From NCBI GenBank assembly GCA_023053545.1, contig JAKZAN010000002.1:9544790-9608789 (forward strand): a stretch of 64,000 bases of DNA, read 5' to 3'. This DNA comes from Lepidurus packardi (lineage: Eukaryota; Arthropoda; Branchiopoda; Notostraca; Triopsidae). Of the stretch, positions 37,979 to 49,999 are shown piece by piece. The notes below the pieces were generated by a model. That model made no database searches, was not told the origin of the DNA, and saw only the letters and a list, made by a program, of their open reading frames with translations. The position numbers and the translations under genes are program-made. Each line of letters begins with the position of its first letter. Position 1 is the stretch's first letter.

Positions 37979-38102
37979 TAAGAAACGTACAACGAAGGCG
38001 AGACAACTATATTCTCTGACTGACTGACACATCGGACTACTAAAACGTGTCCATTGGTCTTCATTTCTCACTCTGACAAAACTTCTCGTCTTTCTTACAC
38101 AT

Positions 38103-40817
38103 TTATCTGCTAATTTGGCTTTTCTCATCCAAGTCAGAAATCAAAGAAGATACTAAATTTGAAGCGCTGGGCTCTTTTCCTAGAAACTTCTGCAGCAATA
38201 GCCTAGGCGGAACACCCCCTCCATGTGCCAAGAATCCGTGTCTATACGCTTGACCAGAAGCGTTGCTCAAAGGATCTTTCTGGAAATACTCGTGCCAAAT
38301 CCAGGCCGCCACTGCACGGGACATTAAATACGAATAATACTTGGCTCCGTAGCCTACCAAATGGCTAAACCGTAACTGCCACGCCTGAAAAACGATTCCC
38401 TTTACTCAACGACTAGAAACTTCTCAGCTCATTTGTTTACCGTATTGGGCACATAGGGCAATCCATAATATGCTTTCTGTACTTGTTCCAAAACTTGCGT
38501 TGTGGATTCCCCACTAGGATGCTTAGTATGTAGCGTCTGGTCGAGAGAAGAGTAAAAGACCTGCTGTTGCATATCCGCAGCGCCAAAAACATGCTTTGAA
38601 GCACATAAAGCGTTCAACTGCTTCTCATTTAGAGGTTCTCCGGTGCGATAATGCCTTGCAAACTGTGACAAGACCTAGAGATATTGAGAAAAAAAATAAA
38701 ATAACGGCTTAATTACGTCAAAATTCAAGTAATTCTTACTCGGGGATCAGAAGCGAAGAATTCCATGAGTACAGAAGGCACTTCTGCCAAATCCGTAGCA
38801 CATCGCGTTCCCGTAACATGCTGGAACTGCGTCCGGGCCAACATAGAATGCATCGCATGTCCCATTTCGTGGAATAAATTATCCGCCATGCCTGGATTGA
38901 GTAACGGTGGGGTTCCGCTAAACGTTGCATGTAAATTCAGCATGAGTACAACCATCGGGTTCTACAATGTGCGTCAATAAACATTAATAGAACTCACAAC
39001 GTAATAAGACAATTCTTGGAATGACTTCGTACCTGGTACGTGTTGTCAGGGAGTAATTTGCCCCCCACAATGGTAAAATGGCAGTCCTGATTAGGTTTTC
39101 CCGGTCTTTCAAAGAAGTCGCAGTAGATATGGCCCAACAAGCCTTCCTCTTCATGTACAACTGAGGGAAGCATGAGGGAAAACTTTAGAATTCCATGAAT
39201 TGAAAGCGATTTTTATGAGTTTTTAAGAAAAACCGGCAAGTTTGTAAACGTCGGAGTGCCAAGACTCGCCCCGTTCCATCTCGGCTAACTCGATATTTAT
39301 GCCATAAAGACTCTGGAAGAGCATATTGAGGCCTTCCATGCAAGCGCCTAAAGAAAAATACGCAGACAGGTCTTCTTCCACATGTTGCATAATCTGACGT
39401 CTAGACAAGGAATTTAGGAACGCTGTATCCCATGAACTTAGTTCCTGAATAACCGATGAACAAAAAAGAAAGATTAGGATATTAGTGTTATTCTAGCCAC
39501 GAAATGTCAACTTTGGCGTAGCTGCAATGACGCTTTTTCAAATCTCGCATGGCATTATAGTCTGCAGCTGCTCTAGGCTCCAGCTGGTCTCTTAGCAAGT
39601 CCAAAAAATCGGATACTAAGGCTGGAGACGTTGCTAGACTACCTTTCAAAACTCTGTAACACAAAAAATTATCAGTTTTTTTTTAATTAAAAACAGTTAG
39701 TATAAACCCAGTTACCTGTCCGCGTATGTGGGAAAGCCACACAACTGAGCTAATTCATGTCGATTATCTAATAAATTCTGTAACACGCTTTCCTGCTCTG
39801 GCCAGGGTTGCAAGTAGAGTTTGTAAGCCGCTTCTCGGACTATCTCATGAGGAGAATCCGAATACAATCCATATATTGTCGCGAAATTCCCATCGGTCGA
39901 GAAACTAATGAGTTCAAACACTAAAATTATTACAGAGCTTAGTGGTTAAGTCACTAAAGTTCTCACTATTGTCGAATACTGGGGGGAATTTTATCCCGGG
40001 GGACCCTTTGCGGTGCATGAGCATCGGCGCTAAAACGCTGTCCGAAATAAAGCATCATTTCATTGATCTGCACCACACGTTCTCTTTGTTTGTCGGGCAA
40101 ATGGATTCCGGATTGCTCGAAATCAAATTGAAACAGTTTGGAAACGTGAGTATCCAAGTCTGTCGTTGGGACGCAGTCACCGTGCTCAATCACGTGCTTC
40201 AAAGAATCGTAAATACTCCGATCTGTATTCAATCTTTAAGAAAAATAAATAAAATTACTATAATTCTATTTTACTTGAAAGTTGCATTTCAAATACCTTT
40301 CTACCAAGTTGCTGACAGTTACACAAGCATCTTCGGCCGCTCGGGAGAATTTCGAGTCGGTATGAGCAATTCGCACAAACTCGGCCAAATCTGCTACTCG
40401 ACAGAGTACGTCTGAGAGCTCATCAAAGACTTCTACCATTTTCCGACTACGATTTGGATTGCAACATTCCGCTACGAGCCTTTCGGTGTCCGCTATGGCA
40501 TTCTCTTTGAGTAAATAAAAACCTTCTGGCTGTTGTAACTCTTTTAGCCCGAACAATCCCTACGGAAAGGGAAACAGGAAACCAGTTATTGGAGTGGAAA
40601 AATGCTTAGAATTAATCCTTACAGTGGTTTCTTTCATAATGTTGAAGTTTAAACGTCGCGACGGACGAGCATTAAAGGCAGCCCCAAGAGGAGAGAACGA
40701 ATTTGATACGTATCTTTGTCCAATGTTTTGATTGATTGAAAAATTGAACAAAGGTTTATTAAATCCATTCATATAGTACCGCGAGACCGCATGACTAAAT
40801 TTGTTTATTTTATGCAT
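38103..40817 (-). CDS. MIPEP: Mitochondrial intermediate peptidase (MIPEP)
   Basis: Ten exons, 711 aa (human 713): 40623-40817, 40297-40559, 39980-40233, 39716-39920, 39512-39653, 39234-39444, 39033-39160, 38740-38961, 38441-38674, 38103-38384. It is an M3 family zinc metallopeptidase that removes an octapeptide from some imported matrix proteins after the main processing peptidase. The active site [12 protein letters not shown] gives zinc ligands His497 and His501 with catalytic Glu498, and the downstream DLAEVPS Glu526 fits the third ligand. The C-terminal HGGG and [13 protein letters not shown] blocks are conserved. Exon 1 encodes a basic, Ser/Asn-rich N-terminus consistent with a matrix targeting signal. 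Exon 3 ends at a GTATTC donor (see findings). The left neighbour copy is a remnant at 29.7-30.1 kb. Confidence 0.95.
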
Positions 40818-42189
40818 TTTGTCTCTTCCGGACGAGCCTGAATTTTTATTTAGTCGAACTTAGAAGATATTAAAAAAAATGGCGTCAAGAATAAAACAGT
40901 TCGTTTGTGTTTATCCTTTATAACACACGCAGAATAACGTCACAACATGTTGAATAAAAATACTTAAAAAGTTCAAATTTAATTTGATGAATTTCCACAG
41001 AAAACTTAACTAATTTTGGGAGCGTGAATACAAAACACTCGCACGTGACGGGTTTATATTTGGTTAAATACACATTTCTAACAATAGATGGCAGAAGACA
41101 TTTTTTGAAGGACCTTTTGATTGGTAGCAGCAATGGAAGAGTTTAAATTTTAAGCACAACGCGGGAAACTAGGAAGGTATATTGATTATTTGTGTGCATT
41201 TGCTCGAGACGTGATTATATGTTCAATTGGAATAGGTTTCAACTTGTTGTTTAGTAATGAATGTTACTTTGATGTACTTCAATGTAAAGTAACCTATTTC
41301 TAATAAATTCTAAAGACAACAAGAGCCAATTTCGGTCTCTCCGAAGCCTTTGAAATTTCCAAGCTTGAACCGGTCTTTTGTTTGCATGTGCCTAATTAAA
41401 ACAGTTACATGTCAGCAACCCATGTTGGAATTAAAGGCAAATAATGTCTTTCATAGTTATATATACTTGGATCATGACAGGAAGTTAGACAATAGCTCTC
41501 ATGAAGTAAATTGGATTCGAAAAACATTGGTTGTAACGAATGTATTGTGTGCGCGCGTGTTCATAAGTTCGCATAGAAGATGCGTTTTTTTGTTATCTTC
41601 CGTCAAAAAAGAAAACAAAAAAGAAACGGTTACAAATAAAATCAGCAAAAAACAATTGACTACGAGATCTTGCACTTCAACTTTGGCATGGTCTTTGCCA
41701 ACGATGAACGTTGAACGTCAACAAGGCCGTTAATATACAAAAAACCTACTTTTCCAAATCCTTTCCAAAGAAGAACCTTTGTAGCGTTTGACGCTTATCA
41801 TACAACACAAGTTTTATGACAGACTCAATTCAAATTATCTTTAAAAAAAAGAAGAATAAAAAAATCTTTGAAAACAAAGATAAAACTTGTAACGTAAAAG
41901 AAAGAAAGAAAAAAACATATCACGCCTTGGATTCAAACCCAAATTACGTCATCTTGCAAATATCAGAGGCTCGTATTTCATAGAACTTGCGAACTTGGGG
42001 GCTCTTTTAATTTTTCTCTATTTTTTTCTTTATATCTTGCTCCGAAGTTCACATCGCCATGGCTCTCTTTCATTGCGGCAGTTTTTTGCAGCTGGGTTTT
42101 TGGGGGTATCACATGAAAGGTCTTACTTCCATGACCTTGGTCTTTCCACATCTCGCTTTCGCTCCACTCCATGTCCTCGCAATCCTCTC
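40818..42189. other. Intergenic region, anosmin-1 3' side to MIPEP promoter
   Basis: This 1.37-kb gap should contain the MIPEP promoter at its left end and the anosmin 3' untranslated region at its right end. A 127-codon plus-strand ORF at 41350-41733 is Lys-, Ser- and Thr-rich with no known motif. I see no tRNA or repeat element. Confidence 0.45.
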
Positions 42190-45100
42190 CTACCATAGAC
42201 TAAATAAACTCCACAACAACAACGGAAGCCAAAACAGACAGCAGCTTCTCATCTCGCGAGCAACTCCATTGCCTGGAACGGATTCCATAGCTGCTGGACT
42301 CACAGTAACAACTTGATAATCTGCTTGCAGCGGTGGTTCTGCAGAAAAACCAACAATAACAAAAAACTTCAAAAGCTTCGCACAAAATACCACCAGATTT
42401 ATATTACCTTGTGAAATATGGCACTTGGGGCGCTCTTTGCCCTTTATAGTGACTCGACTACAAGGAGGCGTGCTCACGGTGATCCAAGCTGCTTCTCCAA
42501 CACGTCCTGTAGCCGTTACTGGCCGTACTTCTACCCTATACGAGCACTGCCACTCCAAGCTTGATAATTCGAATTCCGTATTCTACGAAAAGAAAAAAAG
42601 CAGACAAGGACGTTATTTTTTGTTACTAGCTTTCCCGTTTGCAAGCTTTCTGCGACATTTGTAATCCCACTTACATAAGTAGTTCCCGCCAGTTGCCAAG
42701 TTTGTCTGCCATCTTCGCCTTCTTCTTCATCGCTAGAATGGGTTTGTCCCATACAATGATGCTTCCGCCAACGCAGCACATAACGTTGCAAAACAGGTCC
42801 CATTACGCCTGCTGTCTCATCCTGCCAAATCTGCCTTCTCCACGTAATCGGAACTCGTAATTGGCCTTTCTTGAAATAAGGCGTGCCTGGATGCAGTGCT
42901 GCTACCCGACTGAGCAGCACAGATTCAGGGCGGATATGCGAAGACGTGTCCAAAATCAAATCCGCAGGCTCACCACGCAGTCTATCCAAGCCATAATTCG
43001 AAAAGGCAACCACTTGAATGTAGTAAATCGCATCGCGCTCCAATTCCGGTAATAGAAAACTGGTCTTGCCCTATAATGGTCCCAAAAATAGAATACAATT
43101 ATTTTCAGTTTAGAAAACTGCCGTTATTTCTCGAAAACTTTTCCAAAGAAAAACACATACCTTGGGTACAATTTGTTGATGAGCTACATTATCACGGGGA
43201 ATGCTACCATTCACTCCTAGTCGCCGACTCCAAAACACTTTGTAACGGGTCACAGGCAAATCCGAATGCGCTGCGCTCCAAGTAATGAAAATGTGCAACG
43301 AACCGTTAACCAAATAGGTTGCACCTTGTCGCAGATCTACTGGCGGGCCTGGTGGACTGGGCGCTGTAATGGTAATAACAATAAAAGATACATGAAAAAA
43401 CAGTCCCGGGATTATTTCCCTCATATTTTTCACGTTTCATGTTTTTTTCTTTTCTAATACGGTTTCTAAAAGATAAGGATGAGAACGAGATCACTACCAG
43501 CTTCCAAAGTAAATGGGATTGAAGGTTCAGAAAAACCTCGCGTGCCTTCGCCTCCAACCAAAGCGACACGAAACTGATACCAATGACCCGGCCGTAATTT
43601 CTGGCGAATTTCCGTCCTCAACGCATTCTCTTGCTCATCCACACCGGGATTGGCGTTACTCGAATCGGCTTCCATGGGAGCAATAGTTTTTTCAAGTAGT
43701 CGCCAAGGACTAGCATGGTATGCACTATATACGAGAAAGACAGCACGCGAAACAACAACAAAAAAACATGGTTTAATCTCGGAATGGAAGTCCTTTAGTT
43801 ATTTCTCTTTTTTCTTTTTTTGGCCGGGAAAAGCTTACTTGAAATGTTTGCCTACGCTATGGCGTTCCTCAATCACTGCCATTAATAAGTGTGATGCCCA
43901 GTCCACTATATCATCGTGGGCGGGGCTTGGCGGCGGCAAAAACCAACGCAAATCAATATGCCTATTTTTCCTTTCAACGGAGAAAACTCCATTGGGACGT
44001 GGCGGCAAGCCTATAAGAGAAACACACTTATGTTAAGCCCTTTATCTCCCCACCAAAACCCGAAGCTAACGTAATAAATCCAACAAAAAAAAAAATGGAA
44101 CAAAAATATTTTACCCGCCCAATCCAAAAGATCTTTGGGTTCTTGACAAGTATTATAGCACTGGTCTGCCGTATCGGCACTCGATTCCATACAGCACCGA
44201 CTTATCCCAAGACAATCTCCATCTAGCTTACAACCTTCACAGCCGTTGCTTTGGGAATTGTTGTGGTGGGAATGGCCATCATCTTCAAGTGGAGCAGAAG
44301 AAGAAGAAGAACGAGCCGAAGTAAGAGGAAGAGAAGAAGAAGATGGTGCTACGGTGGCTGTATTGGCTTCTAGAATACACGATCCAGGCTTGGTCCAATG
44401 CGTTTCGAGGCAAATTTGAAAACACTGAAATGATTACAATATGACAATAAGTTGTGGGTACATTTAACGCATAGACTAACACTGCGAATGAAACTAGAAT
44501 AAAAAGAAGCTGGCTAGCTTAGAAAACGACTTTCGTTTATCGTTGTATGCTGCCAAACGCAGCGAAACTGGGGGGGGGGGGGGGGATGGGAAAAAGTAAG
44601 GTCGAAAGGATCTATACTCTTTAAATTTTCCTATAGTTTTTGTTGTTTTTTTCGTGTCTCGAGAGTCCATTTATAGACGTGGGTAGACTCTTAGGACTAT
44701 TAACAAGCTCTCTCTGTGACTGCAATTAGCGGACGAGGGGATAGCCACCAAAGCGTTATAGGACTGTTAACAATTTTTTGCTCACTCTCTTTTTCGAATC
44801 CAAACAGGTGAGGTTTCCGTCAGCTATCTTAAGACCTGGCATGGAATACTTAAAAAAGGTGACAGGGAATGGTATTGCCTATACGATTTCAGTCACCTCT
44901 GCTCTATTGTTTACAAATTCGGATGTTGCCTGGGTTCGTAATGATTTTTCTTTTTCTTCACAGATTTAATTTTGAGGTTTAGCGATAGAATTGTTGAAGA
45001 GTTGGGACTTTCGGGGCCGTGGCATATAACAGTATATCAAAAGACAGACGTAAAAGCATAAGTAGGACTTGTAAAAGCTTGGAGGCACAGCACTCTCTCT

Positions 45101-46788
45101 TTCTTAATTTTTTTCTTCCTTCGCTTTAACGCCCTGAAGCTTGAGTTGGATAGAACGTTACCTTATTATTTTGTGATTGTGTAGCTTGTTAGCGAAGGGA
45201 ATGAAGCAGAAAAAGAATGCGTCGAGACAAAGGAGCAAGGACAGGTGCATTGAAGATAAGGTATCGATTAGATTCACCCCTTCAATATATCCATAAAAAA
45301 ATGACAAAAAAGAAGACATTGTGTACATCAGGTGAGACAATCCTTTCTGTCCTGTCTGCGGTTTCAATTACGAGTTCCGACATAGGAGACGTCTTAATTG
45401 CAACGCAAAACCTTGGTGTGGTGGCCTTTTTTTCAAGAGCCAGAGCGATGTCTTTTGATCGTGTCGTTGCTCCTTGCCTTTTCTTCTTTGTTTCTTTGTC
45501 ATAAGACTGGCTACGTATACGTATATGTATGTCTATGTGTGTGGCATTATATAAAGCACTCCGGGATATAGGATATCATCTTGAGTCTCTAACGCCAAAG
45601 AAACAAGGACGAACACCGACATTTCGAGGTGGAGGGTTTCAAAACCTAAAAAACGAGCCTAGACTTGTGCATTTCTTAAGAGGCTTTGGAAGTTGACAAG
45701 ACTCAAAAGCTTGCAAAAAAACAAGAGACTATTAATGAGATGCATCCAGCCTATTTTGAAAGTCATTGCAATTATTTTTCCATAGTTTTTTTCTGTAGTG
45801 CTTCAAGAGACACGTATGTCTTTGTTCTAAATCCTTTCATCGTATTTATACTTCAAGTTTATCTGCAGGAAATGTCTTCCGTCATTCTATTTTAATACTA
45901 AATTTGAGGAAATAATGAATTATTTCGTAACTATTTCAGGAATGATTTAAATAGAAATTATTTCAACAATAATATAATTATTTCATAACTATTTCAGGAA
46001 TTATTTAAATAATAACAATTTCAATAATAATACAATTATTTCAATAGTCATTGTATTTAGTCTTGAAAAGATTAAGATTTTTAGGTATCTTGAAAGTTAT
46101 CGAAAAGTCGAACAGTTAATTTTTCGAACACAATCGAGCACTCAAAGCCGGAAATTGTCTGCTTCCTGTGGTTTTCATTTCAGCAAAAATGCGAGCCTTG
46201 TCTGCATTATCAGTATCAGATTGCAAATGTTCAACAGAGCTAGTATAATTATTTCCGCCGTTATAGGTAAGACCAACGAAGGAGATTTTGGTGGAACGGA
46301 AAGTAGAACAGCGACATTATCTTAGCCTATTTCGAGCCTTTTTGCACAGAAGTAGCAAAGAAAAACGCTAAAAGGATTACGTTTTTTAAAAATAAAACTC
46401 GCAACCCGATTCTATTTAGAACAAAAGCGCAATGTAGGAAAGAAATAATACAAATATAATCGAATACATCTTTGCTTAGATTATACGTCAACTCGGGTAA
46501 CCATGACAACGATAATGTTTACTTTATTTATGAAAGAGCTAAGAAGAGTGAAAACTTCCCGTTTCTTTTAATTCGTATACTTACATCGGAAGACGTTCTA
46601 CCAATTTCTGCTAAGCAAGCAGCTTCGCAACGAGCTTGAGCTATAACGTCCTTGGTCATTGTGGAACCTTGGTAAAAAACCTCAGCAGCACATGCAGACG
46701 GAGGATGGAGAAGAGAGAGGAAGCTGATTAGGAAAAGGATCCGAAGTTGCAGGAGCGGGAACATGGTAAACTTGCAATTTGTTGCCAT
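42190..46788 (-). CDS. ANOS1: Anosmin-1 (KAL1/ANOS1)
   Basis: Eight exons, 611 aa: 46585-46788, 44115-44424, 43839-44010, 43498-43724, 43161-43363, 42675-43070, 42408-42582, 42190-42338. Order: signal peptide (about residues 1-34), cysteine-rich segment, low-complexity Ser linker, WAP four-disulfide core (GCEGCKLDGDC to CYNTC, about 130-161), then fibronectin type III repeats (first from about 173, second starting near PSPPGPPVDLR, third around RVPITWRRQ) and a hydrophobic C-terminus. Anosmin is an extracellular matrix protein that binds heparan sulfate and affects FGF signalling, neurite branching and cell migration. Intron 1 is 2.16 kb; the others are short. The final stretch CCLFWLPLLLWSLFSLW suggests a GPI signal, unlike the secreted human protein. 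Confidence 0.93.
44425..46584 (-). other. Anosmin-1 intron 1
   Basis: The intron is 2160 bp. It contains a run of 16 G at 44570-44585 and a 58-bp AT-rich tandem repeat at 45919-46048. No exon is recognised inside it. Confidence 0.7.
45919..46048. repeat. AT-rich 58-bp tandem repeat, 2.2 copies
   Basis: Two diverged copies (45919-45976 and 45977-46034) start AATTATTTCRTAACTATTTC and are followed by a partial third. They lie in anosmin-1 intron 1. Confidence 0.8.
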
Positions 46789-49643
46789 GTTTTTCTTTTT
46801 TCTTGCTTGTTTTCTTTTATGTTATATATATGTATGTATATATCTTGGTGTGTTGAATTGTAGAAGTTGAGGGGATGCGTTATAACGGCAGTGAGGCGAC
46901 TTTTCTTGGGGGAGAAACGTTATCCTGAAGCACTTGCAAATGAGGATCTGGACCACACAGTTTTCATGTCTCCTGCAGCCAGCCCCAGCCGAAAAAAAAT
47001 GAGAACAGAGCGAGCTTCTGTAGCCAAGAAGAGCTTTTAAAGCACCCACCACGTCTCAAGTCAAAATTGGTGACTGTACTACGCTCATCAGCAGCAGCCG
47101 GAGACGCCCCGCAAAGCACGGGAGTCCCTATGCGAGCAAAAGACAGACAACAATGGAAACAAAGGGAGTGTTTCTGACACCAATCCACCTCGAGTGATTC
47201 GTTGTCAGACACTGAGAAGAAGACGGATCCACATTGAAGTGAAGAACTTTGAACGCGAACGGGCGATGGCAATATCGGCGACTTGCTCGCAACGCCAAAA
47301 TCTTGCGTTTGGCTGGGGGTGTGCTGTTGTCCAAAACCGAGGCAGACTGCAGACTCAGACGTGAAACCAGCCAGCCAAAGCTATTGCCACAACTTCGGGG
47401 TCAGCCTGAAGGCACACTAGCTCTGGCTGCACGCAATGGAATGGATTGTTGGCCCTCACGAGCCAGACAGACGTGCCAGACTTGGCCCGCCGTAATTAAC
47501 GGGGGGGGGGGGGGGGCACATAAAAGTAGGGACCGATCGACGTCGACGGCGGAGACGCTGACGACGCCCGGATCCCCGGCATCTTCCATCGTCTTGGGCC
47601 ATTTTTGGGTTTCTCCCCGTCAAAACTAAACCCCTTAAACCCCCCACGAGGCGCCGTTTCCTGTCACCCACTTGGTCCCCGTTTTTTGATAAAATAAAAA
47701 CCTTTTTCAAACCGAGGAGCAGACGGAAAAGCGCCAGGATATTCTTGAATGGCCCTGAGTCTCCTCCGTTTCCTTGGGTGCAATGTTGGATTGGAAGCTA
47801 TGATGCAAAAGCATAAGTTGAAGAATATTATTAAAAGCTTTCTCAAGGGTGGGGGGGACAGCTCGGGCGCCGAAAACCGCTGTCATTTCGCCCGTGTCTG
47901 TCTCCACTCTTTCGGTCAGATATTGATCCTTGTCGGCAAGGCATGTCAAGGGCGATCGATAAGTTCTCTCTCTCTCGCTCGCTCCTTCTTGCACACGTAT
48001 ACCTCGTTTGGCTCTTTTTCTCTTGCCCGCCTTGCAAACCTCCCCTCCTTTCTACACTCAGAAGGACTCGCAAGGTGTGAGCTGATATTACCTTTAGCAG
48101 ATACAGACTAATCAATCATTTTCCGGTCCTTTGCTCTGCCTTCGGTTTTGCTTATTAGACCAGAAGTTGTACCTAAGGAAAAAACGCCACAGCCGTACCC
48201 AACTTTACCATGATGGATAATCCCACGTGCCAACCTATAGATGCTCCGAAGCCAGCCAACAAAGACATCGACTTTTTTTTTAGCCTTTCTTCCTTGGGTT
48301 TTAGGGAGGAGAAACGAAGACCGTACCCGCCAAATTGTCTCCTATTGTTTGCGGTTGGGAAGTGTCGGAGACACTCGGTGCTGGAGGAAAAACGGACAAG
48401 TCTAACATTGTCATGTCGCGAGCTATGTTGCGAAGTTGATGGCCTTCGTTTTTCTTATTTTTCTCTTTCTTCCGCTTCTAAAGGGGTTCCTTTCATAAGC
48501 CAGAACGGCTTCTTACGCCATTGGCTTGCAAAACCTCCAGAAATTACCGCTGTGCAGGGGCATCTTGTCTATATCCACTAGTTTCAACATGCTCTATGAG
48601 CATGCATGTGCTTGGTGCGTTGGCAGATGCAATTTTGCATTTCCTATACGCCGTCTCGCCATGACCGTAACCCCCAGACTCTGAGTTACACATAAAAACG
48701 AGTTTGCTTTGCAGACACATGAAAGCTTCAGAAACTGGGCTCATTTTTTTTTTCAAATAAATAAAAAGGGATGTGGTGAGTTAAGAGGCGAGGCCATGAG
48801 CCCGTGCCAATGTAGGGTCCGAGCCAATTTTCTAGTCCGTGTCTTTTTACCTTGTTTCAACCCCGCTCAAGCCACTTTCGGATTTACCGTATTTGTAGCA
48901 TCGCCCCTTATTGTTCTAATTTCCATAATTCTTGTTAGTTGCTTGTCGTTTTTCATCTCGCTAGTCACCTCCACTGGTAGCCTCTTGTACTATAATCAAC
49001 CCTCGAACCTGAGCCCATGATGCATTCGAACAAGAGAAAGAAAGATGTGTGCCAAAATGTGAGGAAACGAAAAAAACGAGATAAAAAGTGGAAGCAGCTT
49101 GGCGTTGTGAGAGTTGCTAATGTATCCAAATTACGCGGTGGAGACCGTACGCAAATTACATGTTTGAGGATAGAGCTAGACGCCGTGCCAGACAAGGCAC
49201 TGCGGGGCTGGCATAAATGCATACTAATTCCATGGCGAAAGCATAGATGGTGTAGATGTAATATTAAAATAAAAGAGGAATGAAAGACAGAATGCAGAAC
49301 AGAAGTGAACAAAAGCCACTATGAATTTTTAGTCTGGGACGGATGCGACTGTCTGGTTCTTTCAAAAAGAAAATGCACCCTTAGTTCTGAACGGAGTTTA
49401 TTTGTTCGCGAGATTTTATTTCCGCAATTATTATCCGAGGTGGGACAATGCAGGGACATCGAAACCCACATGTATAAATTGTGTATATTCATTTTTTGCT
49501 TAAAGTTGTGACGAATATTATCGCAATTTGAAGTATGCATAATTAATCCGCCTTTCTTTGTTCATTGTCGAACGCATCAAACGTTCCGTTCCGGGATTTG
49601 GAATAATGGAACGTTCAACCATCGCCATTGTGGAAACTGACTA
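46789..49643. other. Intergenic region upstream of anosmin-1 and ECT2
   Basis: The genes on either side are divergent. The 46.9-48.1 kb part is GC-richer and holds a run of 16 G at 47501-47516 and several overlapping ORFs on both strands, none with a known motif. It may include the anosmin-1 promoter. No repeat family or RNA gene is recognised. Confidence 0.4.
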
Positions 49644-49984
49644 CCAATCAGAGAGCGAGGAGGCACAGAATTTGAAATTTCTAAGATGGCGCCCAAGACG
49701 CGCTCGTTTCTTGAATGGGGTTGGGCATGAGTTGCCTTGTTTTTAACCACAGTGAGTAAAGGTTTGACGACAATGCGTTACAGAAGTGTGAAATATAATT
49801 AATGGACCTAATCTACACTTTTTTACAGTCTTAGGTAAGCAAGATAAGCTATGTTTGAAATTTGTAACGATGAAAGTAAGAGTGAAACTTGATGCATTCC
49901 TCGACGCACCTGGTGTGTGGCAAACACGCGTACAGGTGCCAAGGAAGGGTTATATCTTAAGTGCTGGGTTTCTTTGTGTTTTAG
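49644..49984 (+). promoter_or_regulatory. ECT2 promoter CCAAT box and 5'-untranslated intron
   Basis: A CCAAT box lies at 49644-49648 (CTACCAATCAGAGAG), followed by AAGATGGCGCC, a YY1-like initiator sequence seen at many TATA-less starts. A strong donor GTGAGTAAAG at 49752 and acceptor GTGTTTTAG ending at 49984 define a likely 233-bp intron in the 5' untranslated region, 15 bp before the ECT2 start codon. The transcription start is inferred to be near 49680-49700. Confidence 0.45.
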
Positions 49985-49999
49985 TAGAAATAACCGAAC

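Noticed and set aside
41350-41733. 127-codon plus-strand ORF between MIPEP and anosmin-1
   Set aside because: No known motif and no splice partners; low-complexity Lys/Ser/Thr content.
41930-41990. tRNA-like B box (reverse strand) near 41940
   Set aside because: A GGTTTGAATCC-like string is present but no acceptor or anticodon stem can be folded around it.
47249-47629. 126-codon plus-strand ORF in GC-rich DNA
   Set aside because: It is interrupted by a G-run coding for poly-Gly, overlaps ORFs on the other strand, and fits chance in GC-rich promoter DNA.
49558-49746. 62-codon ORF before ECT2
   Set aside because: It overlaps the CCAAT and initiator-like elements and ends before the 5' untranslated intron, so it is best read as promoter and leader.
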